64,000 nt of DNA from NCBI GenBank assembly GCA_037042185.1, contig JAXQJY010000028.1:1922001-1986000 (forward strand). Direction: 5' to 3'. A program made the translations under genes and the position numbers. Positions within the stretch are counted from its first letter, which is position 1; the number at the start of each line of letters is the position of its first letter. This DNA is from Sordariomycetes sp. S80-01Y. Its lineage: Eukaryota; Ascomycota; Sordariomycetes. Shown piece by piece: positions 55,543 through 64,000 of this stretch. The notes beneath the pieces are model-generated. The model was not told the origin of the DNA. It worked only from the letters and a program-made list of their open reading frames with translations, and did no database searches.

Positions 55543-55822
55543 ATGAACGGCCCTCCTAAGCCTCCGGGCCCTCACGTGCCTGGAATCTACCGGTACACCG
55601 CTACTGCGCTCGGCGCTGGCATGTGGTTCTGGGTGAGTCGACGAGCACGGCCCGTAACGGAAGACGAGCACGAGGCTGACCGCAGGAACAGTTGATGTAC
55701 AGAGCAAAGAAGGACGGTAAGCACACCTCACGCAAACCATTACGCGCGGATTCAACCGAGGTACTAACAAAAACTCAACAGGTCCCGTCTTGATGGGCTG
55801 GAAGCACCCGTGGGATCACTAG
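55543..55822 (+). CDS. Complex I accessory subunit NDUFB2-like
   Basis: A 53-aa accessory subunit of mitochondrial NADH:ubiquinone oxidoreductase, spread over three small exons: 55543-55632, 55686-55716 and 55782-55822. Introns start GTGAGT and GTAAGC and end CGCAG and CAACAG. The product begins MNGPPKPPGPHVPGIYRYTA, has a short membrane helix TATALGAGMWFWEQLMYRAK and ends KDGPVLMGWKHPWDH. The MWFW...L.YRAK.DGPV..GW.HPW pattern matches plant NDUFB2, and this is the shared membrane-arm subunit. No exon exceeds 90 bases, so ORF searching misses it. The ATG is in context ACAATGAAC. Confidence 0.88.
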
Positions 55823-56000
55823 ACTCGCCGAGGAGAGGAGCTGGGGGACGAAGGCTGTACATAAACTACCAACAACAACCGAATTACCACCATCTCTTTG
55901 TCTACCGATCATATGATTCCTGTATCCGAGGAAATTTCGAACGCGGGGAGTGATGGGAAGCTCAGCTGGGCCACTCTGAATGTGCCTGCTAGAACGATGT

Positions 56001-57176
56001 CTACGAACCCGCGGGCTTCTCAAACAAATAGTGCGATACGCCCCAGGTGTCGCCGCCCTCGTACGCGAACAACTCCGAACAGGCCATGTAAAAGATCTGC
56101 CACCGATTGAACCACGTTCCAGCCAGCTCCTTGCCGTATGTTTCAACAAGACCGGGCCACATCTTGTCCTTGTTGTCCAACATCAACCTGAGCCAATCCT
56201 GCACCTTCGTCAACCATCACCGCTTACACTAGAGAGTAATGGGCAACTTACCTCGCAGGTCTTGCTGTAGTGCATCCCATTCACCCACCACTGCCGCTCG
56301 ATCTTCAGATCCCTCTGGAACCAGAGCAGCAGATCACTGCTCGGCATCGTCCCGCCCCTGAAGAAGTTCTCCGTCATCCACCCCTCCTCGTAGTCGTAGG
56401 GCGTGGTCTTGTGCGCAAAGATGTGCACAAACAGCTTGCCACCTGGTTTCAGTGCCCTTGAAACCTTGGCCATGAGCAACTCGTAGTTCTTCATGTGCTC
56501 GAAGAGCTCAATGGACACGACCCTATCGAAGGAGGCGGGCTCGAACTCGTAGTCAACAACGTTTCCGGTAATGACCTGGACGTTGTTGAGGCCTTTCTCC
56601 TTGCACAGATGGTCAATGTACGTCTTCTGCGTCCTCGAGTTACTGAACGCGACGATCTGGCTCTTGGGCAGCATCTCCGCGAAGAAGATGGCGCCTGACC
56701 CCCAGCCGCACCCCAGGTCCAGGATCTTCATGCCATCCTTGAGTCCGGCCTTGACGATGTATGTCTTCAACATCTCGACCTCTGCCTGGCCGAGCGTTTC
56801 GCTGCCCTTGGGGTACAGACAGCAGGAGTACTTCATCCTCGGCCCCAGCGAAGCTTGCAAGACCGAGGTAGAGACCTCATAGTGCTGCGAGTTGGCGAGG
56901 TCCGTCTCAATGGCCATGGGGCGCGTTCTCAGGGATTCGATGTAGCCCATCTTGCTTTCCATGGCCGACGCCAGCGAGGTGCTGGAAATCTGATTAATTC
57001 GATCCGCGAGCTGGCGACGGATGCCAACGCGGATGAGGGCATGGGGCAGGTAGCCCCCGTCTAGAAGCCAGTCTTTTCATCTGTCAGTATCGTGTCCATG
57101 CATGTGATGAGGTGTAGGTAAGATGCTGGCTGCGGGAGACCGCTTGCGTGTAAGTCTGGTACTCACCGACATTCAT
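56001..57176 (-). CDS. SAM-dependent methyltransferase, cyclopropane-fatty-acid-synthase family
   Basis: Three exons on the minus strand: 57167-57176 (MNV plus one base), 56252-57060 and 56001-56198; introns of 100 bp (GTGAGT donor, CTAG acceptor) and 53 bp (GTAAGT donor, TGCAG acceptor). 338 aa. The protein starts [20 protein letters not shown] and shows the class I methyltransferase motif [18 protein letters not shown], then [11 protein letters not shown] and [13 protein letters not shown]. The C-terminal CFA-like part includes HYSKTCEDWLRLML and [15 protein letters not shown]. It belongs to the group that includes coclaurine N-methyltransferase-like and CFA synthase-like enzymes; the substrate (lipid or amine) cannot be told from sequence. 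The first exon of only 10 nt is inferred from splice signals and the conserved YLP..(I/L)R.GIR start. An alternative short form would start at 56962. Confidence 0.85.
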
Positions 57177-57505
57177 CTCAGCACCTAGCAGATAAATAAA
57201 ATCAAAATAAATAGAAGAGATGGTGGGATTCTGCACCAAGGTCCAAACTTAGTCGAGATAGCAATGAGAGTGTGTTGAGCTCTGGTGAGCTGTAACTAAG
57301 GTGAGCTATCTCAGGCTCGGCTTAGACCGAGCCGTTAAAAGTCGTCGACGTCACTTTCCACATTGAGACCCTAGAGTCCCCCATTCAAATTCCCAAATTA
57401 GGCAAAGTTCAACAAATCCAATTAATCAACCCCGACAGGCCGTTTCTTTCGGCTTCGGGGCTCTCAACGCCGTCTATATCCGTTCCGCCCATATATTACT
57501 CCTTT
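57177..57505. other. Promoter of the methyltransferase gene and 3' end of the P5B ATPase gene
   Basis: Both genes are on the minus strand, so this is the promoter of the methyltransferase and the 3' end of the ATPase transcript. Nothing else is seen. Confidence 0.45.
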
Positions 57506-60500
57506 TTACATCGCCTCTAGCCGCATGGACTCCTCAATCGTTTTAAACTCCTTGCGCTTCTTCTCCCCTCCAGATAACCGCAGCTTGAGCTTCCCGATGC
57601 CCTTCGCCAAAGGCTGTGATACGTATCTCTCGTACAACAAGCCTGCTATCAAGAAAATAGCTCCCAATGAGATGATGAAGAGCTCAAAGTTCAAGCTCAT
57701 GTTGCTCAGCTGCATTAGCTTCTTCAGCCAGTGTGCCGGTGCGAGAACCATGTAAAGCGCAACAAAAAGTGCCAGCACCACGGTTAGCATAAATGGCCAA
57801 TTCTTCGCTGTCTGTGCCCTGAATGGCGGTCCAGCGTTGAGTATGATGGCCGAAAGGATATACTCGAAGCTGCTTGTCAAGAACAGGGTCGTATTCTCGG
57901 AGTTTTTTATGTTGGCCCCCTCGTGCTTGACCTTTGGCGGCTTGTACCATGGTTGCTCTTTAACCGCAACGTAGCTCGCAGCTTGAATGGCGACCGAAAT
58001 AGCCATTAAGCCGAGCAGCGGCGTAAGAACCTTGCGGCTAACCAAGTCTGCGGTCGGACGTTTGCGGTGCAAAGTAGGCGCAGGACCAGACCACCCCATG
58101 AAGATAGCCAAAGGCAGAGTGAGCACGAGGTCGATGAACAAGAACTGGAAATCGCCCAAGTTCGAAGCTTTGGCGTACAAGAAGCTCACGCTCGTGAACT
58201 GAATTGCCGAGTACAAGCTCATGTACTTGAAGCAACTGAAGCTCGTCACCAGCGCTGCTCGGCCCTCTCTGATGACCTCAAGCACACAGCGGATGTCAAA
58301 CACCCGAGATGTAAACGGGGCGGCAACGGAGGCTTCGGCTTCAGACAGGGAGATGCCAACATCTGCGGCCTTGAGAGCACCGCAGTCGTTGGCACCGTCA
58401 CCACAGAAACCAACTGTATAGTCGATGGACTGCAATTTTTCAACAAGCTCGTGCTTCTCGTCGGGTGACATGCGGGCGAAGACTTTGCCGGTGACGAGCA
58501 TGCGGCGGAGGACCTCCGGTGGAGCGTAGTCGACGATCCAGCGGAAGACATCGCCTGAAACGGCCAGCGAGAAGTTGCGCAAGTTCGATATGTCGTATGG
58601 GAGAGATGCGTCGCCTTCCGGTGGCGCTGGAAGAGGAAGCAGAGTCTTGCTATCCAAGCGGTACTTGCTGTCGTCGATACCTTCCCACTCCAGTTCGGCT
58701 TTGGGGTCTCTAAAGTCACCACGGACGAAATGTGGCACAAAACAGTGTGCGTTCCGGTCGATGAGAGTGGATTCTCTTGCGACACTGATGGCAGTAAGGA
58801 TGTTGTCTCCAGTGATCATGACAGAGCCAATGTTGGATTCGGACAGCTCCTGAAGCACGGCAGCAGTGGTAGGCTTGAGCTTGTTCTCGAAAATGATAAA
58901 ACCGACAAAATCGAGGTCGCTCTCCACATCTTGCCTTGTCATCTTTTGTGCTTTGACCCAGCTGAGCTTGTTCAAGTGCCTGGTAGCGCAGCCAATGACC
59001 CGATAGCCCTTGTGCGTGTAGTAGGACAGGCATTCCTCGTAATCACTGGGGAAGCTTTCGTGGCGGCAGATGTCGCGCATGGCTTCAGGGGCACCCTTGA
59101 CGTAGATGTCGCCGCTCTTCGCTCCGAATTGCCGAACAATAACACTTGCACGCCTCAGCTGTGAAACAAATTCGAAGGACTTGATGACTCCTAGCTCCAA
59201 ACCACCCTCGGGGGGCCGTGCAATAGAGGGCGAAAGACCGCCCTGCTCTTCGTCCTCTGCATCGCCTGCGCTTTGCTTGCCCTCCTCAAACGTCCAATTG
59301 GTGAATTCGAACATCTTCTGATCAAGTGGGTCGCCGACGAGCTCGCCGTCAACGGATCGAAGGGAATGGCAGGTCGCCATGGTGTGCAATGCAGCTGTCA
59401 AAGCATTGTCGGGGCCGTTGTTGGTTGCCTCGTCAGCCAGAGCTTGTGTCTCGGAGATGACCTCGCTAAAGCAGTTCGAACCTCGAGCTACGACGCGAAC
59501 GCCGAGAACATCCAGACCCTCCTCCGTCAAGGTGCCGGTCTTGTCAAAGCACATGACATCCAGCTTACCGCCGACGTTGACTCGCTGCGGGCTGATGCAG
59601 AAAATCTGCTTCTTCTTGAGACGGCTCAGCGCAAAATTGGTGCCGATCGTCAGCGTAGCGGGTAGTGCCGGCGGCACCACGATTGTGATGAGGTCCAAGG
59701 CCCGAACAATGATGACGTGCCACTCGACACCAAGTCGTATGAAATTGATGAAGGAAGCGATGAACCCCAGCACAGCCACGAAGGCCATAACCCCTATGTA
59801 CCGGAAAGAGTCGCGGTAAAACTTGAATCCAGACGGTTTCGGGAACATCATCGAACGGACGAGGGCGCCTTTGGTGGTGTTGAAGCCCGTGCGAACAACG
59901 AGAGCGAGCGCGGCAGCATCGTCGCCTTGGTCATCCTGGGGCCTCCGTGCTCGAACGATCTTGGTTCCGCAGTAGAGGAAATGACGGGCAGTTTCCGGTG
60001 AAACAGAGGATGCGCCGAGGTCCATTGCCCGGATAGCCTCATCCGTTGCGGGTATCTTGGAAACCGGCACGGATTCTCCCGTAAGCATGCTCTCGTTGAC
60101 GATGCAATCACCTGTCAAAAGGAGACTGTCGCTCGGAAATTGCGTGAGATTTGGGTCGCTGACTTCGTAAATGTCTCCAGGGACTAGGTCGCTGGAGGCC
60201 AGGTATCGCCAAAAGCCATTCCGCAAGACACGAACATCGCACTCGAAGCGAGAGATGTCTCGCAGCCTCTTCATTGTGGCCCTTGTCTCAATGAGCGTAG
60301 AAGTGATACTAGCCACCGAGATGAGGAAGATACAGGCAGCATAGTAGTAGTAGCTGTCCAGCGACCAGAGCGTCAGACTGGCGATCTGGAAGATGTAGAA
60401 AGGGTGCAGTACTTCGTCGACCAGAAGCTGGCTCATGGGCTTTTGCTCAATGTCGATGAGGTTGTTTCCGAAGAGTATCTCCCTGATATTCTTCTCGTCG

Positions 60501-61552
60501 CTGTCCAGCCCGGCGCGAACAGTGCGTACATCAGTCCACTCGGGATCTTTCCATCCACTTGACAGAGTAAACTTGTCCTTGAGCGGGTGGAAACAGAGTC
60601 GGATGTACCGGTAGTCGAGGGTTCGCAGGTCGTCGATAAGGGGGTCAGTCTCGTCGTCGAAGCCCTCGTCCATGAACATCTTCTCTGACAGCCCGAACAC
60701 CGACGACAATGGCCGACCGTACGACTGAACCTCGACGTTCATGATGACCATTTCAGACCACTCATTCTCGATGACCACCCAGTCGCAATGGTTTAAGGCG
60801 CAGGGCTTGCCTACCACGGCAATGTACCACCTGGGCATCCATCGAAGCATGAGAAACCCGATTCCGCATGTCAAGACACAGAGCGCAATGTAAGCCAGAT
60901 AGCCCCATGTACTTGTTCTGAAGCCTGCGATGACGATGGTCAGGTCCTCGTTCTTCAGGAACAACTTCTGGTTCGTTCGTCCCGTGATCCGCTCGCTTCG
61001 TTGAGTATAGGTGCTATCCCTGCGCAGCAATGCCGCATGGATGGAATTCCGCGAGAGGGTCGAAGAGCGTCGCCGAAGGAGATAGTCGTCGGGAGTGGCG
61101 TCGTAATCGCGGTCGGCCGAGTCGGTCTCTTGATCTTCCTCGTCTTCCACGACTGGTCCGAATTGCATACTCCCAACATCGCTCATACTACGACGCCGGA
61201 TGTACACGCTTTCCTCGTCGTCGATGACGCCGTCGTCTCCGTACTCGAGTTCTTCCTGTCCCTCATCGTCGTCCTCGTCGTAGAAAACAAAGCTCGTGGT
61301 CGAGTCGGCTCGCGCTCGTCGATGGGCAAAGGCAGATACGCTGGTCGGTAAGCTCTCGGCCATGGGACCAGCGTAGAGCTCATCCTGTGCCATCTCAACA
61401 TCCTCAAATATGCTAGAGGCGCTTTGGTTCGAATTGAGGCGGTAGAGCCTAGGTGCTTCGTCGCGACCATGGGCGGTGCCGTTCGCAGCCCCGTTAGCAG
61501 CCGCCCTGCTGTTCGCACGTTGGCGGCCGCCATTATTGGCGTCGTCTGCCAT
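57506..61552 (-). CDS. YPK9: P5B-type cation-transporting ATPase (Ypk9/ATP13A2-like)
   Basis: A vacuolar/lysosomal P5B pump; ATP13A2 exports polyamines from lysosomes, and yeast Ypk9 confers resistance to metals. Single exon, 1348 aa. A Ser/Asp-rich cytosolic N-terminus (about 1-190) is followed by the P5B-specific region with the first hydrophobic segment (STWGYLAYIALCVLTCGIGF, about 205-235). The TM4 signature is VVPPALPATLTIG, diagnostic for P5B. Catalytic motifs are DKTGTLTEEGLD (phosphorylated Asp about 670), KGAPEAM, VMITGDN and GDGANDCGALKAADVGIS (about 1050), with the actuator motif LLTGE. About ten TM helices in all. The start MADDANNGGRQ is the first Met of the frame. The length is slightly shorter than yeast Ypk9 (1472 aa) because of a shorter N-terminus. 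Confidence 0.95.
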   Translation of the reverse strand: MADDANNGGRQRANSRAAANGAANGTAHGRDEAPRLYRLNSNQSASSIFEDVEMAQDELYAGPMAESLPTSVSAFAHRRARADSTTSFVFYDEDDDEGQEELEYGDDGVIDDEESVYIRRRSMSDVGSMQFGPVVEDEEDQETDSADRDYDATPDDYLLRRRSSTLSRNSIHAALLRRDSTYTQRSERITGRTNQKLFLKNEDLTIVIAGFRTSTWGYLAYIALCVLTCGIGFLMLRWMPRWYIAVVGKPCALNHCDWVVIENEWSEMVIMNVEVQSYGRPLSSVFGLSEKMFMDEGFDDETDPLIDDLRTLDYRYIRLCFHPLKDKFTLSSGWKDPEWTDVRTVRAGLDSDEKNIREILFGNNLIDIEQKPMSQLLVDEVLHPFYIFQIASLTLWSLDSYYYYAACIFLISVASITSTLIETRATMKRLRDISRFECDVRVLRNGFWRYLASSDLVPGDIYEVSDPNLTQFPSDSLLLTGDCIVNESMLTGESVPVSKIPATDEAIRAMDLGASSVSPETARHFLYCGTKIVRARRPQDDQGDDAAALALVVRTGFNTTKGALVRSMMFPKPSGFKFYRDSFRYIGVMAFVAVLGFIASFINFIRLGVEWHVIIVRALDLITIVVPPALPATLTIGTNFALSRLKKKQIFCISPQRVNVGGKLDVMCFDKTGTLTEEGLDVLGVRVVARGSNCFSEVISETQALADEATNNGPDNALTAALHTMATCHSLRSVDGELVGDPLDQKMFEFTNWTFEEGKQSAGDAEDEEQGGLSPSIARPPEGGLELGVIKSFEFVSQLRRASVIVRQFGAKSGDIYVKGAPEAMRDICRHESFPSDYEECLSYYTHKGYRVIGCATRHLNKLSWVKAQKMTRQDVESDLDFVGFIIFENKLKPTTAAVLQELSESNIGSVMITGDNILTAISVARESTLIDRNAHCFVPHFVRGDFRDPKAELEWEGIDDSKYRLDSKTLLPLPAPPEGDASLPYDISNLRNFSLAVSGDVFRWIVDYAPPEVLRRMLVTGKVFARMSPDEKHELVEKLQSIDYTVGFCGDGANDCGALKAADVGISLSEAEASVAAPFTSRVFDIRCVLEVIREGRAALVTSFSCFKYMSLYSAIQFTSVSFLYAKASNLGDFQFLFIDLVLTLPLAIFMGWSGPAPTLHRKRPTADLVSRKVLTPLLGLMAISVAIQAASYVAVKEQPWYKPPKVKHEGANIKNSENTTLFLTSSFEYILSAIILNAGPPFRAQTAKNWPFMLTVVLALFVALYMVLAPAHWLKKLMQLSNMSLNFELFIISLGAIFLIAGLLYERYVSQPLAKGIGKLKLRLSGGEKKRKEFKTIEESMRLEAM

Positions 61553-62569
61553 GACCTGTGCAGTCAGGATGTCACCGAGGCTGGCGAAGATCCGACATGG
61601 AACAATGTGCGACGGAACAGGAGAGAACTTCGACGTGGAAATGGAGTGTTAAGTGGGCAATTGAACTTGAAGACTGGTATGTGGAGAATATCCCCGACTA
61701 AGTTGAGACCTCCATGTGACGATAACACCTTATCGCACAACTTTCAAATGTACTTTAAAAGTGAAAAGCATTTGATTCTTTCCGACTACGTATCATTATT
61801 CAGATGTCCGAATCTTGATCAACGCCTTGCTCTGTATCTGGAGCTATTGTGAGCACATGGCAGCGAGGTATGATGACTAATATATTCAAGTTGAAGGAGA
61901 GACGATACCCCAAACCAGACACTTCTGTGATGCACCTCTGCGTGTAGTGCTTTAACCACTGGAAGGTAACTTAGGTTATCACTGGTACTTTGACTTCATT
62001 GCCTCAGCACCTCGGCTTTATGTCATGCAGCTGGTGTTCTTTGGATGGCGTTGTATATTTTAAACTTGTATGTTGAGCTATTGCGGCCGTACATTCATAA
62101 GTCATAGTGCGTGTCCCTCTCCAGGAGCGCACACGTTTCTCGGGAACTGTCCCTCATATCTGTTGATGGAGATGACAGCATATTCCATGCCTCTGCATTG
62201 AGCCCCCCATCCCTTCTCCATCACGACGGGGTCCTTACATAGATCCGCGTGATCCAAGCCAGTAACGAGACCAGGATTCGTTTCCCAAGAGCATTGTGCT
62301 GGCTTCAGGGTAGGTCAGCGCCTGCTGGCAGCCCGCCCTCTGATGCTGATCACGGTGCACTGCGGCATGTCCAATGCAAGATAGGACCCGAGATCCTAGC
62401 GGCACCGTCGTGTTCTGATGCTGGCGCGCGCCGCCCTCGGAGAACATAGTCGTCGAGGCCATCCATGGCCGAAGCGACGATCATGAGCTGATCCGTCTCA
62501 TTGATTGCGATTGCACCTCAAGCGAAGTGCTTCCCATCTTCTGTTCTGCCTCATGTCATCGACAGCCGC
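61553..62569. other. About 1-kb region upstream of the P5B ATPase gene
   Basis: It holds the promoter of the ATPase (minus strand) and the 3' end of the next minus-strand gene. The frames at 61424-61852 and 62249-62449 have no signature. Nothing else is supported. Confidence 0.45.
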
Positions 62570-63151
62570 TCAGGAATACGCCTCCTTCTCAGGCTCCGCC
62601 TTTTCTTCTTCTGGGCTGTCCCAAACCTCAAAGTTGGGGAAGCTGAAGTAGGAACCATCCTGCATCGAGTTGTTGGGCGTATAGCTCTCCCGGCTATCAC
62701 TCCTTGACTCGATGGTGACGGGCTCACTCCTCTGGTCATCCTGAGTCGTCTGTCCGAGGTAGTAAGATGCCGGGACGTAGTTCATCCTGTTCAACATCTC
62801 GGCGGCTGTGTGGGGGCTGTTGGGCGAGACGAGTGAAGCTTGGATCTCGGAGGATGAGGCTGTGATGGCAGGTGTTGTGGCTGAGGAGCGCAGGAGGCGG
62901 GGGCGCTGGGACTTGGGCGAGGAGGACGACTTGTGGCTTGACGACGAGTCCCGACGAGGCGTTGTGTAGCGAGACATGCCGACTGTGGGTGCTGTCTCCT
63001 TACTGGTTTGTGGTCTTGGGCTGTTCTTGGGATGACTTTCAAGTTGGATGGAACCGTCGAGCGAAAATGCACATTGATCTCGAAGCGAAGTCAAAGGCGA
63101 GACGACCCGAGGGCTGCGACTCCTAAGTAGGCGCCTTGAAACCGCGGACAT
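62570..63151 (-). CDS. Ser/Arg-rich hypothetical protein
   Basis: Single exon, 193 aa from the Met at 63151 (MSAVSRRLLRSRSPRVVSPL); the frame is open to 63217. Composition is low in hydrophobics and rich in Ser, Arg and Pro, with the patches SRYTTPRRDSSSSHKSSSSP and then KSQRPRLLRSS. A short region (EMLNRMNYVPASYYLGQ, about 120-140) and the C-terminal YFSFPNFEVWD (about residues 170-180) look conserved-like and could be protein-interaction motifs. No known domain is recognised. Codon use is similar to the surrounding genes. Whether it is a real gene needs homologue or transcript support. Confidence 0.55.
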   Translation of the reverse strand: MSAVSRRLLRSRSPRVVSPLTSLRDQCAFSLDGSIQLESHPKNSPRPQTSKETAPTVGMSRYTTPRRDSSSSHKSSSSPKSQRPRLLRSSATTPAITASSSEIQASLVSPNSPHTAAEMLNRMNYVPASYYLGQTTQDDQRSEPVTIESRSDSRESYTPNNSMQDGSYFSFPNFEVWDSPEEEKAEPEKEAYS

Positions 63152-64000
63152 AGCACCCCGAAGGATACGGCTGGCTCCCCTTAAACTTCGCGACGGATCG
63201 ATCGCGCGGCCACCCAAGGACGCCCCCGCTACACCCGCAGGCTCCTACACATGGCAGCAGCATCGAGACTGGGCCGGTGCCACCTGGCTACCTCCTGGGG
63301 GTTTCTTAGCAGGGCGACAGGCAGCGACACAGGAGACCACCGCCGGTAGAGGTGCCCAACCGACGGCCATGCGACCACACGGCGTGGGACACATCATTGA
63401 GCAGTGGCAGCGACTCAGCGACTCAGCGACTCGGGAGCCCGCTGGCACGTCTACAGTGGATGTCGTCCCCGGCGGTGACCAGAGTTTGAGCGAGTTGGCG
63501 GACGGTCGGACAGGGCCTCTTATGCACGCAGATGCAGCATGGGGGGGCGGGGGCTCCACCACCACACCTCGAGTCGCGGTCCGTTTGCATTGCCAGTGCA
63601 CTCCCGCTGGCACACTGGCGCTGGCACTGGAACCGGCACCCTCTCTCTCTCTCTCTCCCTGTCTCTGCCTGCCAGTGAGTCTCACCCACCACGCACCACG
63701 TACCACCACGCCTTGCTACCCGACTCGGCTTCAGGTTGACACTTGCACCGTAACACTCCTCCCGCCTCCCACCTCCCACCTCCCCCCTTGCGCCTCCGGC
63801 GGCATCTCCGTTAGCCTCTCTCCCATCCTTCTGGACCGGTCGTCGGCTGTTTACGCGTCGTCTTAGCTCCTTGTCCCGTCCTTCCCCGTCCACCGTCTGC
63901 CCCGGCTCTCCTCGTCCTCCACCACCACTGGCACCGCATGCCATGGCAGCCCGTGGCGCTGAATACGATCAAGGCATGCAATGCAAGCCCTCACTCACCC
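63152..64000. other. Right-end region, C/T-rich on the + strand
   Basis: It holds the promoter of the minus-strand orphan at 63151 and a strongly C/T-rich stretch with a short CT microsatellite at about 63641-63660. The 165-codon frame at 63369-63866 looks like chance in C-rich DNA. The last few hundred bases resemble a fungal promoter for a gene beyond the window. Confidence 0.4.

Noticed and set aside
61860-61990. tRNA-like sequence on the minus strand with AGTGGTTAAAGCACTAC resembling a D arm
   Set aside because: No B-box or T arm follows at the right distance and no acceptor stem pairs.
63369-63944. 165- and 173-codon frames on opposite strands at the right end
   Set aside because: They overlap each other in C/T-rich repeats, with low-complexity translation and no domain.

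Overview
The window is nuclear DNA of a filamentous ascomycete, most likely a sordariomycete and plausibly Hypocreales. The signs are short introns (about 49-100 bp) with GTATGT/GTAAGT donors and CTAAC/CTGAC branch sites, compact intron-poor genes, SCAP, cyanase, Mub1/SamB and Mgm1 homologues, an AT-rich mutated repeat island of the kind left by repeat-induced point mutation (RIP), and a CAAX-repeat pheromone precursor of a type so far described from Trichoderma and Fusarium. I cannot name the species.

Layout. 1-353: start of a DUF4202 gene running off the left edge. About 1.1-12.4 kb: gene-free AT-rich repeat island with at least six copies of one LTR family (one solo LTR with a perfect 5-bp target duplication), a Harbinger-like transposase relic and a 1.6-kb element with 56-bp inverted ends. 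13.2-34 kb: SPB1 (rRNA methyltransferase), a JMJD7-like hydroxylase, SCAP, a divergent 14-3-3-like protein, phosphopantetheine adenylyltransferase, a Myb-domain protein, Mgm1 dynamin and a Zrg17-like zinc transporter. 34.7-42 kb: a two-TM protein, tRNA-Asn, Mub1 and EBP2. 42.8-46 kb: the pheromone precursor, cyanase and an AIM6-like protein. 46.2-57.2 kb: a CCDC137-like basic protein, the B-block subunit of TFIIIC, a UBE2J/Ubc6 enzyme, a duplicated (AGT)n tract, complex I subunit NDUFB2 and a CFA-synthase-like methyltransferase. 57.5-63.2 kb: a P5B ATPase (Ypk9) and a serine-rich orphan.

The genes are mostly unrelated housekeeping functions. Loose themes are ribosome biogenesis (SPB1, EBP2, perhaps the CCDC137-like protein), Pol III transcription (TFIIIC, tRNA-Asn), ER and sterol homeostasis (SCAP, Zrg17, Ubc6) and mitochondria (Mgm1, NDUFB2). 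The most notable items are the 54-aa precursor at 42819-42983, made of three MAKP...GYPVGC(Q/T)IM units with a C-terminal CAAX box, and a perfect Pol III B-box 68 bp upstream of the gene for TFIIIC's own B-box-binding subunit. Exon boundaries were inferred by reading splice signals and matching conserved family residues; none is confirmed by transcripts.
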